From an uncultured Bacteroides sp. (GTDB taxonomy: Bacteria > Bacteroidota > Bacteroidia > Cytophagales > Cyclobacteriaceae): a DNA stretch of 64,000 bases. This document shows, piece by piece, positions 56,300-64,000 of this stretch (position 1 is the first letter of the stretch; the number at the start of each line of letters is the position of its first letter). Under the pieces are notes generated by a model. That model was not told the origin of the DNA. It searched no databases and saw only the letters and a list, made by a program, of their open reading frames with translations. The position numbers and the translations under genes were made by a program. The DNA is taken from positions 23,650-87,649 of the forward strand of contig CABHOV010000100.1 of NCBI GenBank assembly GCA_902168185.1, in the 5' to 3' direction.

Positions 56300-56836
56300 A
56301 TGGAAAAAACAAGCACTAAAAGAGCTTCCTCAGCGAAGGAAAGCTCTTCCGAACTCGAAGAATTTTTCGTTGACAGCCTGAAAGACATTTATTGGGCAGA
56401 AAAGCACCTTACAAAAGCATTGGCAAAAATGCAGAAGGCAGCAACCTCTGAAGAACTTGCTAACGCTTTCGCCGATCACCTTACTGTAACACAAGAACAT
56501 GTTGCACGTGTAGAAAAAGTTTTTGAATTGCTGGATAAAAAGCCACAAGCAAAAAAATGCGAAGCCATGGAAGGCTTGATCAAAGAAGGTGAAGACATCA
56601 TTTCTGAAACAGAAAAAGGATCTGCTACCAGGGATGTAGGATTGATTCTTGCAGCGCAAAAAGTAGAGCACTACGAAATCGCTACCTATGGCGGTTTGGC
56701 ACAACTTGCTAAAACGCTAGGGCGTGAAGATATCAAAGATATACTTGGTCAGACATTGGATGAAGAGAAGCAAGCAGATGAACTGCTGACGTCTCTGGCA
56801 GAAGCTGACATTAACGAAGCTGCTGAACAGGAGTAG
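56300..56836 (+). CDS. DUF892/YciE-like ferritin-fold protein
   Basis: A 178-residue protein. After a Ser/Lys-rich start, the DUF892 domain begins at LEEFFVDSLKDIYWAEKHLTKAL and includes the ferritin-like Glu/His positions in HLTVTQEHVARVEKVFE and KVEHYEIATYGGLAQLAK. YciE-type proteins are stress-induced and may bind metal. It is monocistronic, with a strong terminator after it. Confidence 0.92.
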   Translation: MEKTSTKRASSAKESSSELEEFFVDSLKDIYWAEKHLTKALAKMQKAATSEELANAFADHLTVTQEHVARVEKVFELLDKKPQAKKCEAMEGLIKEGEDIISETEKGSATRDVGLILAAQKVEHYEIATYGGLAQLAKTLGREDIKDILGQTLDEEKQADELLTSLAEADINEAAEQE

Positions 56837-56856
56837 GTCACATTCCCTCACAGCCG

Positions 56857-56886
56857 AAAGTCAGGACATACAGTCCTGACTTTTTT
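56857..56886 (+). terminator. Intrinsic terminator after the DUF892 gene
   Basis: AAAGTCAGGAC, loop ATACA, complement, then six T. The stem is perfect and it lies about 20 nt after the stop. Confidence 0.92.
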
Positions 56887-56902
56887 ATTACCGACTTACT
56901 TT

Positions 56903-57994
56903 ATGAACAACAACACATTAAATATAGCCTTAACGCATAAGGAGTTTATCCGGCTTGACCGAAACTACGAGAAGGCTGCGCATGCAGCATCGCTCAAGTA
57001 TGTAACGGATTCAAGCACCGGTATAGCACGCGTTCGAAAGGGTACAGGCTATATATACCTCCTCGATCGCAAGCCGCTGCGCAGCAAAAGAGAGCTTGAG
57101 CGGATTAAAAAACTTGCGATCCCTCCGTCATGGTCGGATGTGTGGATTTGTACAGATGAAGCTGGACATATACAAGCAACAGGATTTGATCTTCGCCATC
57201 GCAAACAATATAGATATCATCCGTTGTGGACGGCTTTGCGCAACGAAACTAAATTTCACCGCCTGTATGAATTTGGCAAAGCACTGCCAACTCTTCGGTT
57301 AAAGCTTGAAGAAGATCTGAATCGCAAAGACCTTTGTGAGGAGCGTGTTATCGCTACTGTAATAGCACTGATGGAGCGAACCTATATTCGTGTAGGCAAT
57401 GATGGCTACGAGAAACTATATGGATCGTATGGTTTGACAACCTTAAAAGATAAACACGTTGCTATTGACGGAAGTAAACTCGAATTCTCTTTCAAAGGGA
57501 AGAAAGGGATATTTCACAAAGTATCGCTTCAAAACAAACGGCTTGCTAAAATAGTAAAACAATGCAGAGAGATACCAGGCAAAGAACTCTTTCAATACTA
57601 TGACACTAACGGACTTCGCAGATCGATCGACTCCGGTATGGTGAACGGCTATATACAACGGGTAACCGGATTCGAATTCACTGCAAAAGATTTCAGAACA
57701 TGGGCCGGATCACTTCACTTTTTGCGTGAGCTTAAATCGCTCGGTGAGGTGTCTTCCGATACGGAATCAAAACAAAATATACTTTCGGCACTGGATGCTG
57801 TGAGCAGAAAATTAGGGAATACACGTACGGTGTGCCGGAAATATTATGTACACCCTGCGCTGATCAAATTATACGAAGAGCGAAATTTAAAGCGATACCT
57901 CGACGAACTGGATGCTATTGAAGTAACAGACGGCCAATCTGATCTTACGATAGATGAAAAAGTGCTGATGAAGATTCTGAAGGCGCTTCTTTGA
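56903..57994 (+). CDS. DNA topoisomerase IB
   Basis: A 363-residue poxvirus-like type IB topoisomerase that relaxes supercoils through a 3'-phosphotyrosine bond. The active-site Tyr315 lies in CRKYYVHP. The catalytic Arg and Lys are likely in YIRVGNDGYEKLYGSYGLTTL and EFSFKGKKG, and the second Arg in AKDFRTWAGS. The N-terminal region begins with GTGYIYLLD. Bacterial members are accessory rather than essential. The gene lies 16 nt after the DUF892 terminator. Confidence 0.94.
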   Translation: MNNNTLNIALTHKEFIRLDRNYEKAAHAASLKYVTDSSTGIARVRKGTGYIYLLDRKPLRSKRELERIKKLAIPPSWSDVWICTDEAGHIQATGFDLRHRKQYRYHPLWTALRNETKFHRLYEFGKALPTLRLKLEEDLNRKDLCEERVIATVIALMERTYIRVGNDGYEKLYGSYGLTTLKDKHVAIDGSKLEFSFKGKKGIFHKVSLQNKRLAKIVKQCREIPGKELFQYYDTNGLRRSIDSGMVNGYIQRVTGFEFTAKDFRTWAGSLHFLRELKSLGEVSSDTESKQNILSALDAVSRKLGNTRTVCRKYYVHPALIKLYEERNLKRYLDELDAIEVTDGQSDLTIDEKVLMKILKALL

Positions 57995-58079
57995 AGATAC
58001 TGCATGCAAATGCTGATTTTTCGAGAATCGTACGCTATAAATATATAGGCATACTATAAATGATGTGGTTTAAGACTAC

Positions 58080-58087
58080 TACCTTTG
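58080..58087 (+). promoter_or_regulatory. -7 box 4 nt before the DUF4286 ATG
   Basis: TACCTTTG, then TGGC, then ATG. Same spacing as the boxes before the DUF1801, response regulator and GNAT genes. A leaderless transcript is predicted. Confidence 0.6.
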
Positions 58088-58091
58088 TGGC

Positions 58092-58394
58092 ATGCTGCTT
58101 TACAACGTAACAATAGGAATAGACAAAGAAATTGAACAGGAATGGTTGGTTTGGATGAAAGAACAATATCTTCCTGTAGTCATGAAAACAGAAATGTTTA
58201 CAGATTGGAAAATGTATAAAGTGCTTCACGACCAGGACGAAGGTTCTGTTTCGTATAGCGTTCAATACTTTGCAGCAGATATTCAGGAGGTGGTGCAATT
58301 TGTAGAGCAGTTTGAGCCGGAACTTAACAAAGCGTTTCAAAACCGCTTCAAGGACCGACACGTGGCATTCCGAACACTTTTGGAGGAAATCTGA
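58092..58394 (+). CDS. DUF4286 family protein
   Basis: A 100-residue cytosolic protein with an alpha/beta sandwich-like pattern: MLLYNVTIGIDKEIEQEWLVWM, then YSVQYFAADIQEVVQFVEQF and ADRHVAF-like end (KDRHVAFRTLLEEI). It matches DUF4286, a Bacteroidota family of unknown function with a dimeric ferredoxin-like fold expected. It is monocistronic and appears leaderless. Confidence 0.88.
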   Translation: MLLYNVTIGIDKEIEQEWLVWMKEQYLPVVMKTEMFTDWKMYKVLHDQDEGSVSYSVQYFAADIQEVVQFVEQFEPELNKAFQNRFKDRHVAFRTLLEEI

Positions 58395-58470
58395 AACGAA
58401 AAGATTTTTCTCTTTGTTTTGATGTCACCGCTCACTTCTCTTTCCTGTCAGAACTTAACATTAAATATAT

Positions 58471-58752
58471 ATGGACGTCAGGAAAATTAACCCGGAAGAA
58501 ATTCCAATGGTGCATTTCACACACCAGGATGTACTCAATGACGAAGAACAAAAGATACTTCGTGCTCACAAACTTGTAAAAGCCGTGATGATCAGTAGCC
58601 TTGAACACCAGGATATAGGCCTGATCATGAAACTTGAAAATGGTGAAGTCATCGAAACCTTTTCAAACCTGATTGACTTCGCAGATAATTATGTTGAAGT
58701 AAAAGGAGGCTCGCTTATACCTGTATGGGCTATCGTGGATATCGAAGCCTGA
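58471..58752 (+). CDS. Small conserved-looking protein of unknown function
   Basis: A 93-residue acidic protein with a regular alternation of strands and helices (KAVMISSLEHQDIGLIMKLENGE, then VEVKGGSLIPVWAIVDIE). No family is recognised and no signal peptide is present. It is preceded by an A/T-rich spacer without a -7 match, and converges on a secreted-protein gene. Confidence 0.65.
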   Translation: MDVRKINPEEIPMVHFTHQDVLNDEEQKILRAHKLVKAVMISSLEHQDIGLIMKLENGEVIETFSNLIDFADNYVEVKGGSLIPVWAIVDIEA

Positions 58753-58847
58753 TAAAAGACACTACATATTTAAACGTCATTGGGATTCGCCAATGAAAAT
58801 TATATACGCATTATATTCAACGCGAGGAGCCTGTCTATTGTGTACTG

Positions 58848-58888
58848 AAGCAATCACCTGCTTGCATCTAAACCAGGCGATTGCTTTT
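58848..58888. terminator. Bidirectional terminator
   Basis: AAGCAATCACCTG (58848-58860) pairs with its near-complement at 58874-58886 (one mismatch, 13-nt loop). T-rich ends are present on the plus side. It lies between two convergent genes. Confidence 0.8.
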
Positions 58889-58903
58889 CTCTGTATCTAA
58901 CGG

Positions 58904-59290
58904 CTAATCCTTATTCTTACCAGGATACTCTTCCCGGTGTTTATCGTAAGATTGTTGTGGTTCATCGCCACTGAAGTCGAGATCAATCTTCGGTGCAGCA
59001 AGCAAGTCAACACCCTTTAGTATATCCGGTAACTTCGCAGATATAGACCAATTCTTCCCCGACATCGATATATATACTCCACGATCGTTGTCATAATACA
59101 CCGGGTAATCTTTAAAGTATACATAGCGCGTTTTTGCGCGGTAGCCATGTGCCGGTGCCCAAGGTGGCGGGCCTCCTGCTTTCTTCTCTGACTTATGTTT
59201 CTTTTTGCTTTTGCCCTGAGCTTTTGAATCCACTATTGAAAACAATGTAAATGCCAGCAACAGGATCAGGAGTAATCTTAGGTTCTTCAT
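58904..59290 (-). CDS. Secreted small protein of unknown function
   Basis: A 128-residue protein: signal peptide ending near SKAQG, a Lys-rich stretch (SKKKHKSEKKAGG), a YRAKTRYVYFKDYPVYYDNDRG segment and an acidic-basic end. The middle resembles short Tyr-rich exported proteins of Bacteroidota. No activity is predicted. It is single, on the opposite strand to its neighbour. Confidence 0.65.
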   Translation of the reverse strand: MKNLRLLLILLLAFTLFSIVDSKAQGKSKKKHKSEKKAGGPPPWAPAHGYRAKTRYVYFKDYPVYYDNDRGVYISMSGKNWSISAKLPDILKGVDLLAAPKIDLDFSGDEPQQSYDKHREEYPGKNKD

Positions 59291-59381
59291 ACTTTCAATT
59301 TGAAATTCATAGATGAGGAACCGTTACTGACCATACTCTCCGAAAGCGTATAAAACCTTACAGGTAGAAATAAATCAAATA

Positions 59382-59876
59382 TTAATGCTTGCTGTTATTC
59401 CCTGAAAAGAATTTTTCAATCTGGTCGCGCTCAAGTGTACAGTTCAGCCAATCATCGCCAAACTTCGTACCGTACTTTTTATAGAAGTTTATAGCAGGAT
59501 CATTCCAATCCAGTACTTGCCACATCATGCCTGAGCAATTTTGATCCAATGAGTGCTGCATGGTTCTGTCGAATAGTATTTTACCAATGCCTTTACCGCG
59601 CTCTGCTTCGGTAACAATTATATCTTCCAGGTATAAACGTTTTCCTTTCCATGTAGAATACCGCCAATAGAACAAAGAGAGTCCAATGATACCGTTCTCA
59701 TTCTCGGCAACAAAAAAACCATAGATCGGATTTATACCGAAGCCATCAATCTCCATTAGCTCAACGGTGTTGATCACTTCATGGGGTGCGCGCTCATATA
59801 AAGCGAGTTCTTTCACCAACTCCAGCACACGAGGCAGATCATCTTTCTTACCGATCCGGATATTCACATTACTCAT
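59382..59876 (-). CDS. GNAT family N-acetyltransferase
   Basis: A 164-residue acyl-CoA transferase of the spermidine/diamine acetyltransferase-like group. The GNAT core has the acetyl-CoA loop in EDIIVTEAERGKGIGKILFD (about residues 84-105) and the preceding strand FYWRYSTWKGKRLYLED. The substrate is unknown; amines are typical of this branch. The -7 box ends 4 nt before the ATG and lies in the T-tract of the preceding terminator. Confidence 0.93.
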   Translation of the reverse strand: MSNVNIRIGKKDDLPRVLELVKELALYERAPHEVINTVELMEIDGFGINPIYGFFVAENENGIIGLSLFYWRYSTWKGKRLYLEDIIVTEAERGKGIGKILFDRTMQHSLDQNCSGMMWQVLDWNDPAINFYKKYGTKFGDDWLNCTLERDQIEKFFSGNNSKH

Positions 59877-59880
59877 ATAT

Positions 59881-59888
59881 CAAAAATA
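59881..59888 (-). promoter_or_regulatory. -7 box 4 nt before the GNAT ATG
   Basis: TATTTTTG on the minus strand, then 4 nt, then ATG. It directly follows the stem of the upstream peptidase terminator and coincides with its T-tract. Confidence 0.55.
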
Positions 59889-59889
59889 A

Positions 59890-59916
59890 AAGAGGCAGCG
59901 GTATATGCTGCCTCTT
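59890..59916 (-). terminator. Terminator after the prolyl oligopeptidase gene
   Basis: AAGAGGCAGC and complement with a 7-nt loop. On the minus strand the stem is followed by TTATTTTTG, a U-tract. It lies about 100 nt after the peptidase stop. Confidence 0.8.
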
Positions 59917-60015
59917 GTGGTAAATATTTACAGTATTTTTTTAATTATACTTATTCTCCTACACTTCTCAACCGCACTTCCTCTCCAATTACATTCTCCC
60001 ACTTCGTATGCGGTT

Positions 60016-62160
60016 TTACATTTCTTTCTTTGCGATGGGAGGAATAACTCCCATGTTATACCACGCAAACACATACTGATCTGCCGTTGATTCAATCGCT
60101 TTTGAAAGATTGGATGCACCATGACCAGATTTCGTGTCGATGCGAATGAGCACCGGATTTTCTCCCGACTGACTTTCCTGCAACGCAGCAGCAAACTTGA
60201 ACGAGTGTGACGGCACAACACGATCATCATGATCGGCTGTTGTTACCATCGTTGCAGGATAGGACACACCAGCTTTCAGTGCGTGTACAGGAGAGTACTT
60301 CTTCAGATACTCAAACATTTCCTTTGAATCATCGGCAGTGCCATAGTCATAAGCCCAGCCGGCACCAGCTGTAAAGGTGTGATAGCGCAACATATCCATT
60401 ACACCTACAGCAGGCAAAGCAACTTTGGCGAGATCAGGACGCTGTGCCATGGTTGCACCCACGAGCAAACCTCCATTAGAGCCTCCGGATATAGCCAGGT
60501 AATTACTTGAAGTATATTTCTCTTTGATCAGGTATTCACCGGCAGCAATGAAGTCATCGAATACATTTTGTTTATTCAGTTTGGTTCCGGCCAGGTGCCA
60601 CTTCTCTCCATACTCACCACCACCGCGTAAGTTCGGCTGTGCATATATACCACCGTTCTCAAGCCACACAATGCGCGATGTATTAAAGCCTGGTGTAAGG
60701 CTTACACCAAAGCCGCCATACGCATATAGCATCGTTGGGTTTTTGCCATTCATCTCCAAACCTTTTTTATATACGATGAACATCGGCACCTTCGTTCCAT
60801 CCTTGCTGGTATAAAACACTTGCTTTGTTTCATACGCTTCAGGATCAAAATCTACTTTCGGCTTTTCATATAGCGATGATTTTCCGGAAGCAATATTAAA
60901 TTTAAAGATCGATGTAGGGTAGGTAAAGGAAGTATAGGAATAGTATACATCCTTGTCGGTGATCCTGCCACCAAAACCATTTGCCGTGCCGATGCCCGGT
61001 AAACTCACTTCGCGCTCAGGCTTACCGTTGTAATCAAATTGCTTGATCAGTGTACTCGCATCTTTCAGATAATTCACGAATAACTTTTTGCCTGCTGTGC
61101 TTACTCCTTGCAAGGCATTCTCCGTCTCCGGTATAATATCCTTCCAACGCTCAGTAGTAGGATTGGCGAAATCTACCGCCACGATGCGATCGTTCGGTGC
61201 GTTAAGATTTGTCTGTATAATGAGACGCGAACCATCATTGTCGATGACGTTGTGGTTGTTATCAAAATTATTTACCAAGCATACAAGCTTGCCTTTTGGA
61301 TCTTTCAGATCCTGAACATATAGCTCATTACCTGTTGTGCTGGTAGCAGCCGAAACTATGAGGAACCGTTCGTCTTCCGTGAGGCCGGCACCTATATATC
61401 GGCGTGGTGTCGCTTCACCGCCAAACACAAGTATATCTTCATGCTGCGGTGTACCAAGCTTGTGATAAAACAGCTTATGATGCTGTGTTTTGGAAGACAG
61501 CTCGCTGCCTTTTGGTTTATCGTAGCTGCTATAATAAAAACCTTCGTTTCCTTTCCAGGCAATGCCGGTAAATTTCAGATCGCGAAGTGAATCTTCCACA
61601 ACACTTTTATCAGCAGTCTTGATAACAATAGCTTTACGCCAATCCGATCCACCTTCAGAGATCATATAGGCTGCCATCGAACCATCCTTCGTAAACGATA
61701 CACCCGCTAAACCAGTAGTACCGTCTTTCGAAAAAGTATTTGGATCCAGGAAAACTTCAGGTGTGCCGTTCTCCTCCTTCTTACGGTAGAGAACGCTGTG
61801 GTTTTGCAATCCATCATTCTTATAGAAGTAATAATATTCACCTTCTTTACTCGGCGCACCAAGTCGCTCGTAATTATATACCTGCTCCAGTCGCTTTTTG
61901 ATTGTTTCACGATAAGGGATTTTTTCCAGGAAGCCAAACGTTACATCATTCTGCGCCTTTACCCAATCTGCAGTTTCTTTTGCAGTATCGTTCTCAAGCC
62001 ATCGGTACGGATCTGATACCTTCTCTCCAAAATATATATCGACTGAGTCGACCTTCTGTGTTACCGGATATTTCATGCTGGTTGTTTCTTCTTTTTTTGT
62101 TGAACATGCTAACGCCATCCCTGCGAAGCAAGCTATGAGTAAACGAGTTTGGGTTTTCAT
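60016..62160 (-). CDS. Prolyl oligopeptidase lipoprotein (S9A)
   Basis: Cleaves peptides on the carboxyl side of proline. With the ATG at 62160 it has 714 residues. A lipobox (ALAC, about Cys19) is followed by STKKEE, an acidic-basic motif of the type used for surface export in some Bacteroidota. The propeller spans about 80-430 and the hydrolase domain about 450-700. The triad is Ser561 in SGGSNGG, Asp646 in HDDRVV and His680 in SGHGAS. It is the second S9 peptidase here and not closely similar in layout to the first. Confidence 0.96.
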   Translation of the reverse strand: MKTQTRLLIACFAGMALACSTKKEETTSMKYPVTQKVDSVDIYFGEKVSDPYRWLENDTAKETADWVKAQNDVTFGFLEKIPYRETIKKRLEQVYNYERLGAPSKEGEYYYFYKNDGLQNHSVLYRKKEENGTPEVFLDPNTFSKDGTTGLAGVSFTKDGSMAAYMISEGGSDWRKAIVIKTADKSVVEDSLRDLKFTGIAWKGNEGFYYSSYDKPKGSELSSKTQHHKLFYHKLGTPQHEDILVFGGEATPRRYIGAGLTEDERFLIVSAATSTTGNELYVQDLKDPKGKLVCLVNNFDNNHNVIDNDGSRLIIQTNLNAPNDRIVAVDFANPTTERWKDIIPETENALQGVSTAGKKLFVNYLKDASTLIKQFDYNGKPEREVSLPGIGTANGFGGRITDKDVYYSYTSFTYPTSIFKFNIASGKSSLYEKPKVDFDPEAYETKQVFYTSKDGTKVPMFIVYKKGLEMNGKNPTMLYAYGGFGVSLTPGFNTSRIVWLENGGIYAQPNLRGGGEYGEKWHLAGTKLNKQNVFDDFIAAGEYLIKEKYTSSNYLAISGGSNGGLLVGATMAQRPDLAKVALPAVGVMDMLRYHTFTAGAGWAYDYGTADDSKEMFEYLKKYSPVHALKAGVSYPATMVTTADHDDRVVPSHSFKFAAALQESQSGENPVLIRIDTKSGHGASNLSKAIESTADQYVFAWYNMGVIPPIAKKEM

Positions 62161-62280
62161 GCTATACATTTAAGTGCTCTTAAAATAAAAACTCTTTCTC
62201 CGCTTTATCAATTCAGTTTGGGATGAATGGCATAACTTTTTAATTACACACGTGTTATAGCGTTGATAAAACTATACAAT

Positions 62281-63030
62281 ATGAAAAGTACAGTGCTCCG
62301 TTTAGCCGCTACGCTATCTTTTGCAGCTATGGTTGCCGTCAATGCGCTGGCAAATATACTTCCCATTAATGGTTTAAACACAGGTGAAGTATCGGCACTA
62401 TATCCCAGTCTGTTTACGCCTGCAGGATTAACGTTTTCGATATGGAGCGTCATTTACATTTTGCTGGGTGGCTTTATAGTGATCAGCTGGATGCAGCGTG
62501 CTAACAAAAGAATTGATCGCGTGCTGGCCTGGTTTATACTTACATGTGTCTTTAACATCGGCTGGATTTTAGTGTGGCATCATTTGCTTACTGCGCTGTC
62601 TGTAATCATCATGCTAGCCTTGCTCTCGGTATTAATCCTGATCTTTCGTATTGTACATGAGTCACCTTGGCAGGAGAACAAACTACAGATATGGATTGTG
62701 TTGCCGTTTACAATTTACCTCGCCTGGATCACGGTGGCAACCATCGCCAACATTTCTGCGCTTCTGGTTTCACTCGAATGGAACGGTGGATTTCTATCGC
62801 AGCAAACCTGGACGGTTATCATGATGACTATAGCAACGCTACTTGCTTTCAAAATTACGTTCGACTATAAAGTCCCTTTCTTTGCCGTTGTGGTGATGTG
62901 GGCGTTGTACGGAATATATTTCCGCTGGCGAGGTGGCGATTTCAACATCATCACTTATACATCTGTTTTACTAATAACACTCCTTGGGTTGGGCATTTTC
63001 TATATCATGCGAAAGAGAACTTCATCGTAG
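62281..63030 (+). CDS. TspO/MBR-related multi-pass membrane protein
   Basis: A 249-residue protein with about seven hydrophobic helices and many Trp residues. PSLFTPAGLTFSIWSVIYILLGGF and FNIGWILVWHHL match the first half of the tryptophan-rich TspO family. Usual members have about 160 residues and five helices, so this is an enlarged version with extra C-terminal helices. Ligands of relatives are porphyrins or lipids. The ATG at 62281 is preferred over an upstream TTG. It is divergent from the peptidase. Confidence 0.7.
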   Translation: MKSTVLRLAATLSFAAMVAVNALANILPINGLNTGEVSALYPSLFTPAGLTFSIWSVIYILLGGFIVISWMQRANKRIDRVLAWFILTCVFNIGWILVWHHLLTALSVIIMLALLSVLILIFRIVHESPWQENKLQIWIVLPFTIYLAWITVATIANISALLVSLEWNGGFLSQQTWTVIMMTIATLLAFKITFDYKVPFFAVVVMWALYGIYFRWRGGDFNIITYTSVLLITLLGLGIFYIMRKRTSS

Positions 63031-63050
63031 ATACAAGCTTGTACGCATAC

Positions 63051-64000
63051 CTAGCTTTCACTATCAAAATATAGCTTATAAAAATGCTTTCCCGTTACTT
63101 CATCGAATCCTTTTTCGATTAGTTCGCGGCTGCCATGTATATAGATATGAAAGTTCTTATCGAGTTTGAGGATGCTTTTAAAAACGCGTGCTTGTCGCTT
63201 TACAGCTTGCACCGAGATCTCAAAGTTATCCATAGGATCCAGGTTATTCGTAGTCATGAAATTGTTACCGTAGTTCCGGAATGACTCAATGACATCCGCA
63301 TTACCGAGTACATCAACTTCAAATTCTGCTTTGCTGAATTCCTCTTTTGATCGAAAGAAGTCCATGGATCGATTCAACAAATCTATCTTGTCTGCTTTCG
63401 ATACACTGAACTCTTCAGCAAGCTGGTCTTCTACATATTGTTTGGTGAGCTTCATGAAGTTGTTGGTGTGATGGAACGCATCCGAGCGTGGCTTTACATT
63501 TAGAAAGTCATGCTTCCAGAAGTGCGCATCCGACTTATTGATATTATCTACGATCAACACTTTATACCCTTCTTCTTTTTCAGCATTCAAAATCAAACAC
63601 CCTTTATCAAGCTTCTTGATGTTTATACCTTCATCAGCACTCATGCTAAACTGAGGCGACAACTTCAGGTAATTCTCTTTATTCTCCGACTTAAATATAC
63701 CGATCGCTTCCACACTCATATTCTGCACTTCGATAGAATCGAAGTATGCTATATATAGCTCCCCCGCTTTTATATTCGGATGCTGCGTTGCTCCATACAA
63801 GTGCTTGGCCAGGTTTACAGAGTTCTCGTGAAAAGACTCCGGCTCCTGAAATATATCCATCGCAAATTTATAAATCGGGTTGAGCGTGAAGTCTTCGTTG
63901 GAAAATGTAAATGTATAGTACTCGGGTGTAGTGAAGTTCGAGAGAAAGTATGTACGCAAAAGCTGATGTACCTTTTCATCATTCACTTCCATAGGCGCTT
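63051..64000 (-). CDS. Nucleoid-associated protein, NdpA/YejK-like, 5' end cut by window
   Basis: At least 313 residues of the 37-kDa nucleoid-associated family (DNA-bound, function unclear): NPIYKFAMDIFQEPESFHENSVNLAKHLY and SPQFSMSADEGINIKKLDKGCLILN are typical. The first internal ATG would start at MEVNDEKVHQLL, but family members have some 35 residues before it, and the frame is open (Ala-Pro) to the window edge. The true start is therefore beyond position 64000. The C-terminus is intact, 20 nt from the convergent TspO-like gene. Confidence 0.85.
   Translation of the reverse strand, partial: APMEVNDEKVHQLLRTYFLSNFTTPEYYTFTFSNEDFTLNPIYKFAMDIFQEPESFHENSVNLAKHLYGATQHPNIKAGELYIAYFDSIEVQNMSVEAIGIFKSENKENYLKLSPQFSMSADEGINIKKLDKGCLILNAEKEEGYKVLIVDNINKSDAHFWKHDFLNVKPRSDAFHHTNNFMKLTKQYVEDQLAEEFSVSKADKIDLLNRSMDFFRSKEEFSKAEFEVDVLGNADVIESFRNYGNNFMTTNNLDPMDNFEISVQAVKRQARVFKSILKLDKNFHIYIHGSRELIEKGFDEVTGKHFYKLYFDSES

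Noticed and set aside
1..64000. tRNA, rRNA, CRISPR arrays, insertion sequences, riboswitches
   Set aside because: Looked for on both strands; no cloverleaf with CCA-type end, no regularly spaced repeat array, no transposase frame and no recognisable aptamer were seen.

Overview
The window is a stretch of chromosome from a Bacteroidota bacterium, most likely of the order Cytophagales (a Chryseolinea/Ohtaekwangia-like genome is a guess at finer rank). The sequence pointers are several TAnnTTTG -7 boxes, the near absence of Shine-Dalgarno sequences, a type IX secretion C-terminal domain on a pectate lyase, an ECF sigma / FecR / STN-domain TonB receptor set, a 1122-residue SecA, and a CarB lacking its C-terminal allosteric domain. 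GC content is around 40 percent by eye. I see no rRNA, tRNA, CRISPR array, transposase, integrase or phage gene; gene density is high and no gap exceeds 300 bases.

Layout. 0-10 kb: the end of an EamA transporter, an S9 peptidase fused to a DUF3108-like domain, hemE, a palindromic intergenic repeat, a TPR/secreted pair, DinB, a multimodular pectate lyase and a membrane SRPBCC protein. 10-24 kb: an AraC regulator, an ABC half-transporter, an AsmA-like protein, a SPOR lipoprotein, secA, dapF, DUF4834 and carB. 24-32 kb: an oxidative sugar-degradation operon (GMC dehydrogenase, tandem DUF1080 protein, Tat-exported Gfo/Idh protein), hmgA, an RluA-type pseudouridine synthase and small genes.

32-39 kb is a likely phytate-scavenging locus: ECF sigma factor, FecR anti-sigma factor, TonB-dependent receptor, a very acidic lipoprotein and a beta-propeller phytase. 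39-47 kb is a signalling block: a CHASE3 kinase, rpoN (sigma-54), an NtrC-type activator, and two further kinases translationally or closely coupled to it. A sigma-54-like -24/-12 element lies just before rpoN.

46.5-58 kb is rich in envelope and stress functions: a PNPOx-family protein, a disordered hydrophilic protein, single-domain response regulators, a YtxH / holin-X / coiled-coil trio, two DUF748 paralogues, a glycine-zipper OmpA lipoprotein, an lmo0937-type mini membrane protein, an Mla-type lipid transporter (permease, ATPase, MCE protein), a DUF892 ferritin-like protein and topoisomerase IB. 58-64 kb holds small conserved genes, a GNAT acetyltransferase, a prolyl oligopeptidase, a TspO-like protein and an NdpA-type nucleoid protein cut by the window end.

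The most striking cross-cutting signal is in the promoters. Perfect TAnnTTTG boxes fall into two spacing classes: exactly 4 nt before the ATG (four genes, predicted leaderless) and 30-32 nt before the start (hemE, DUF4834/dapF, carB, the ECF sigma gene).
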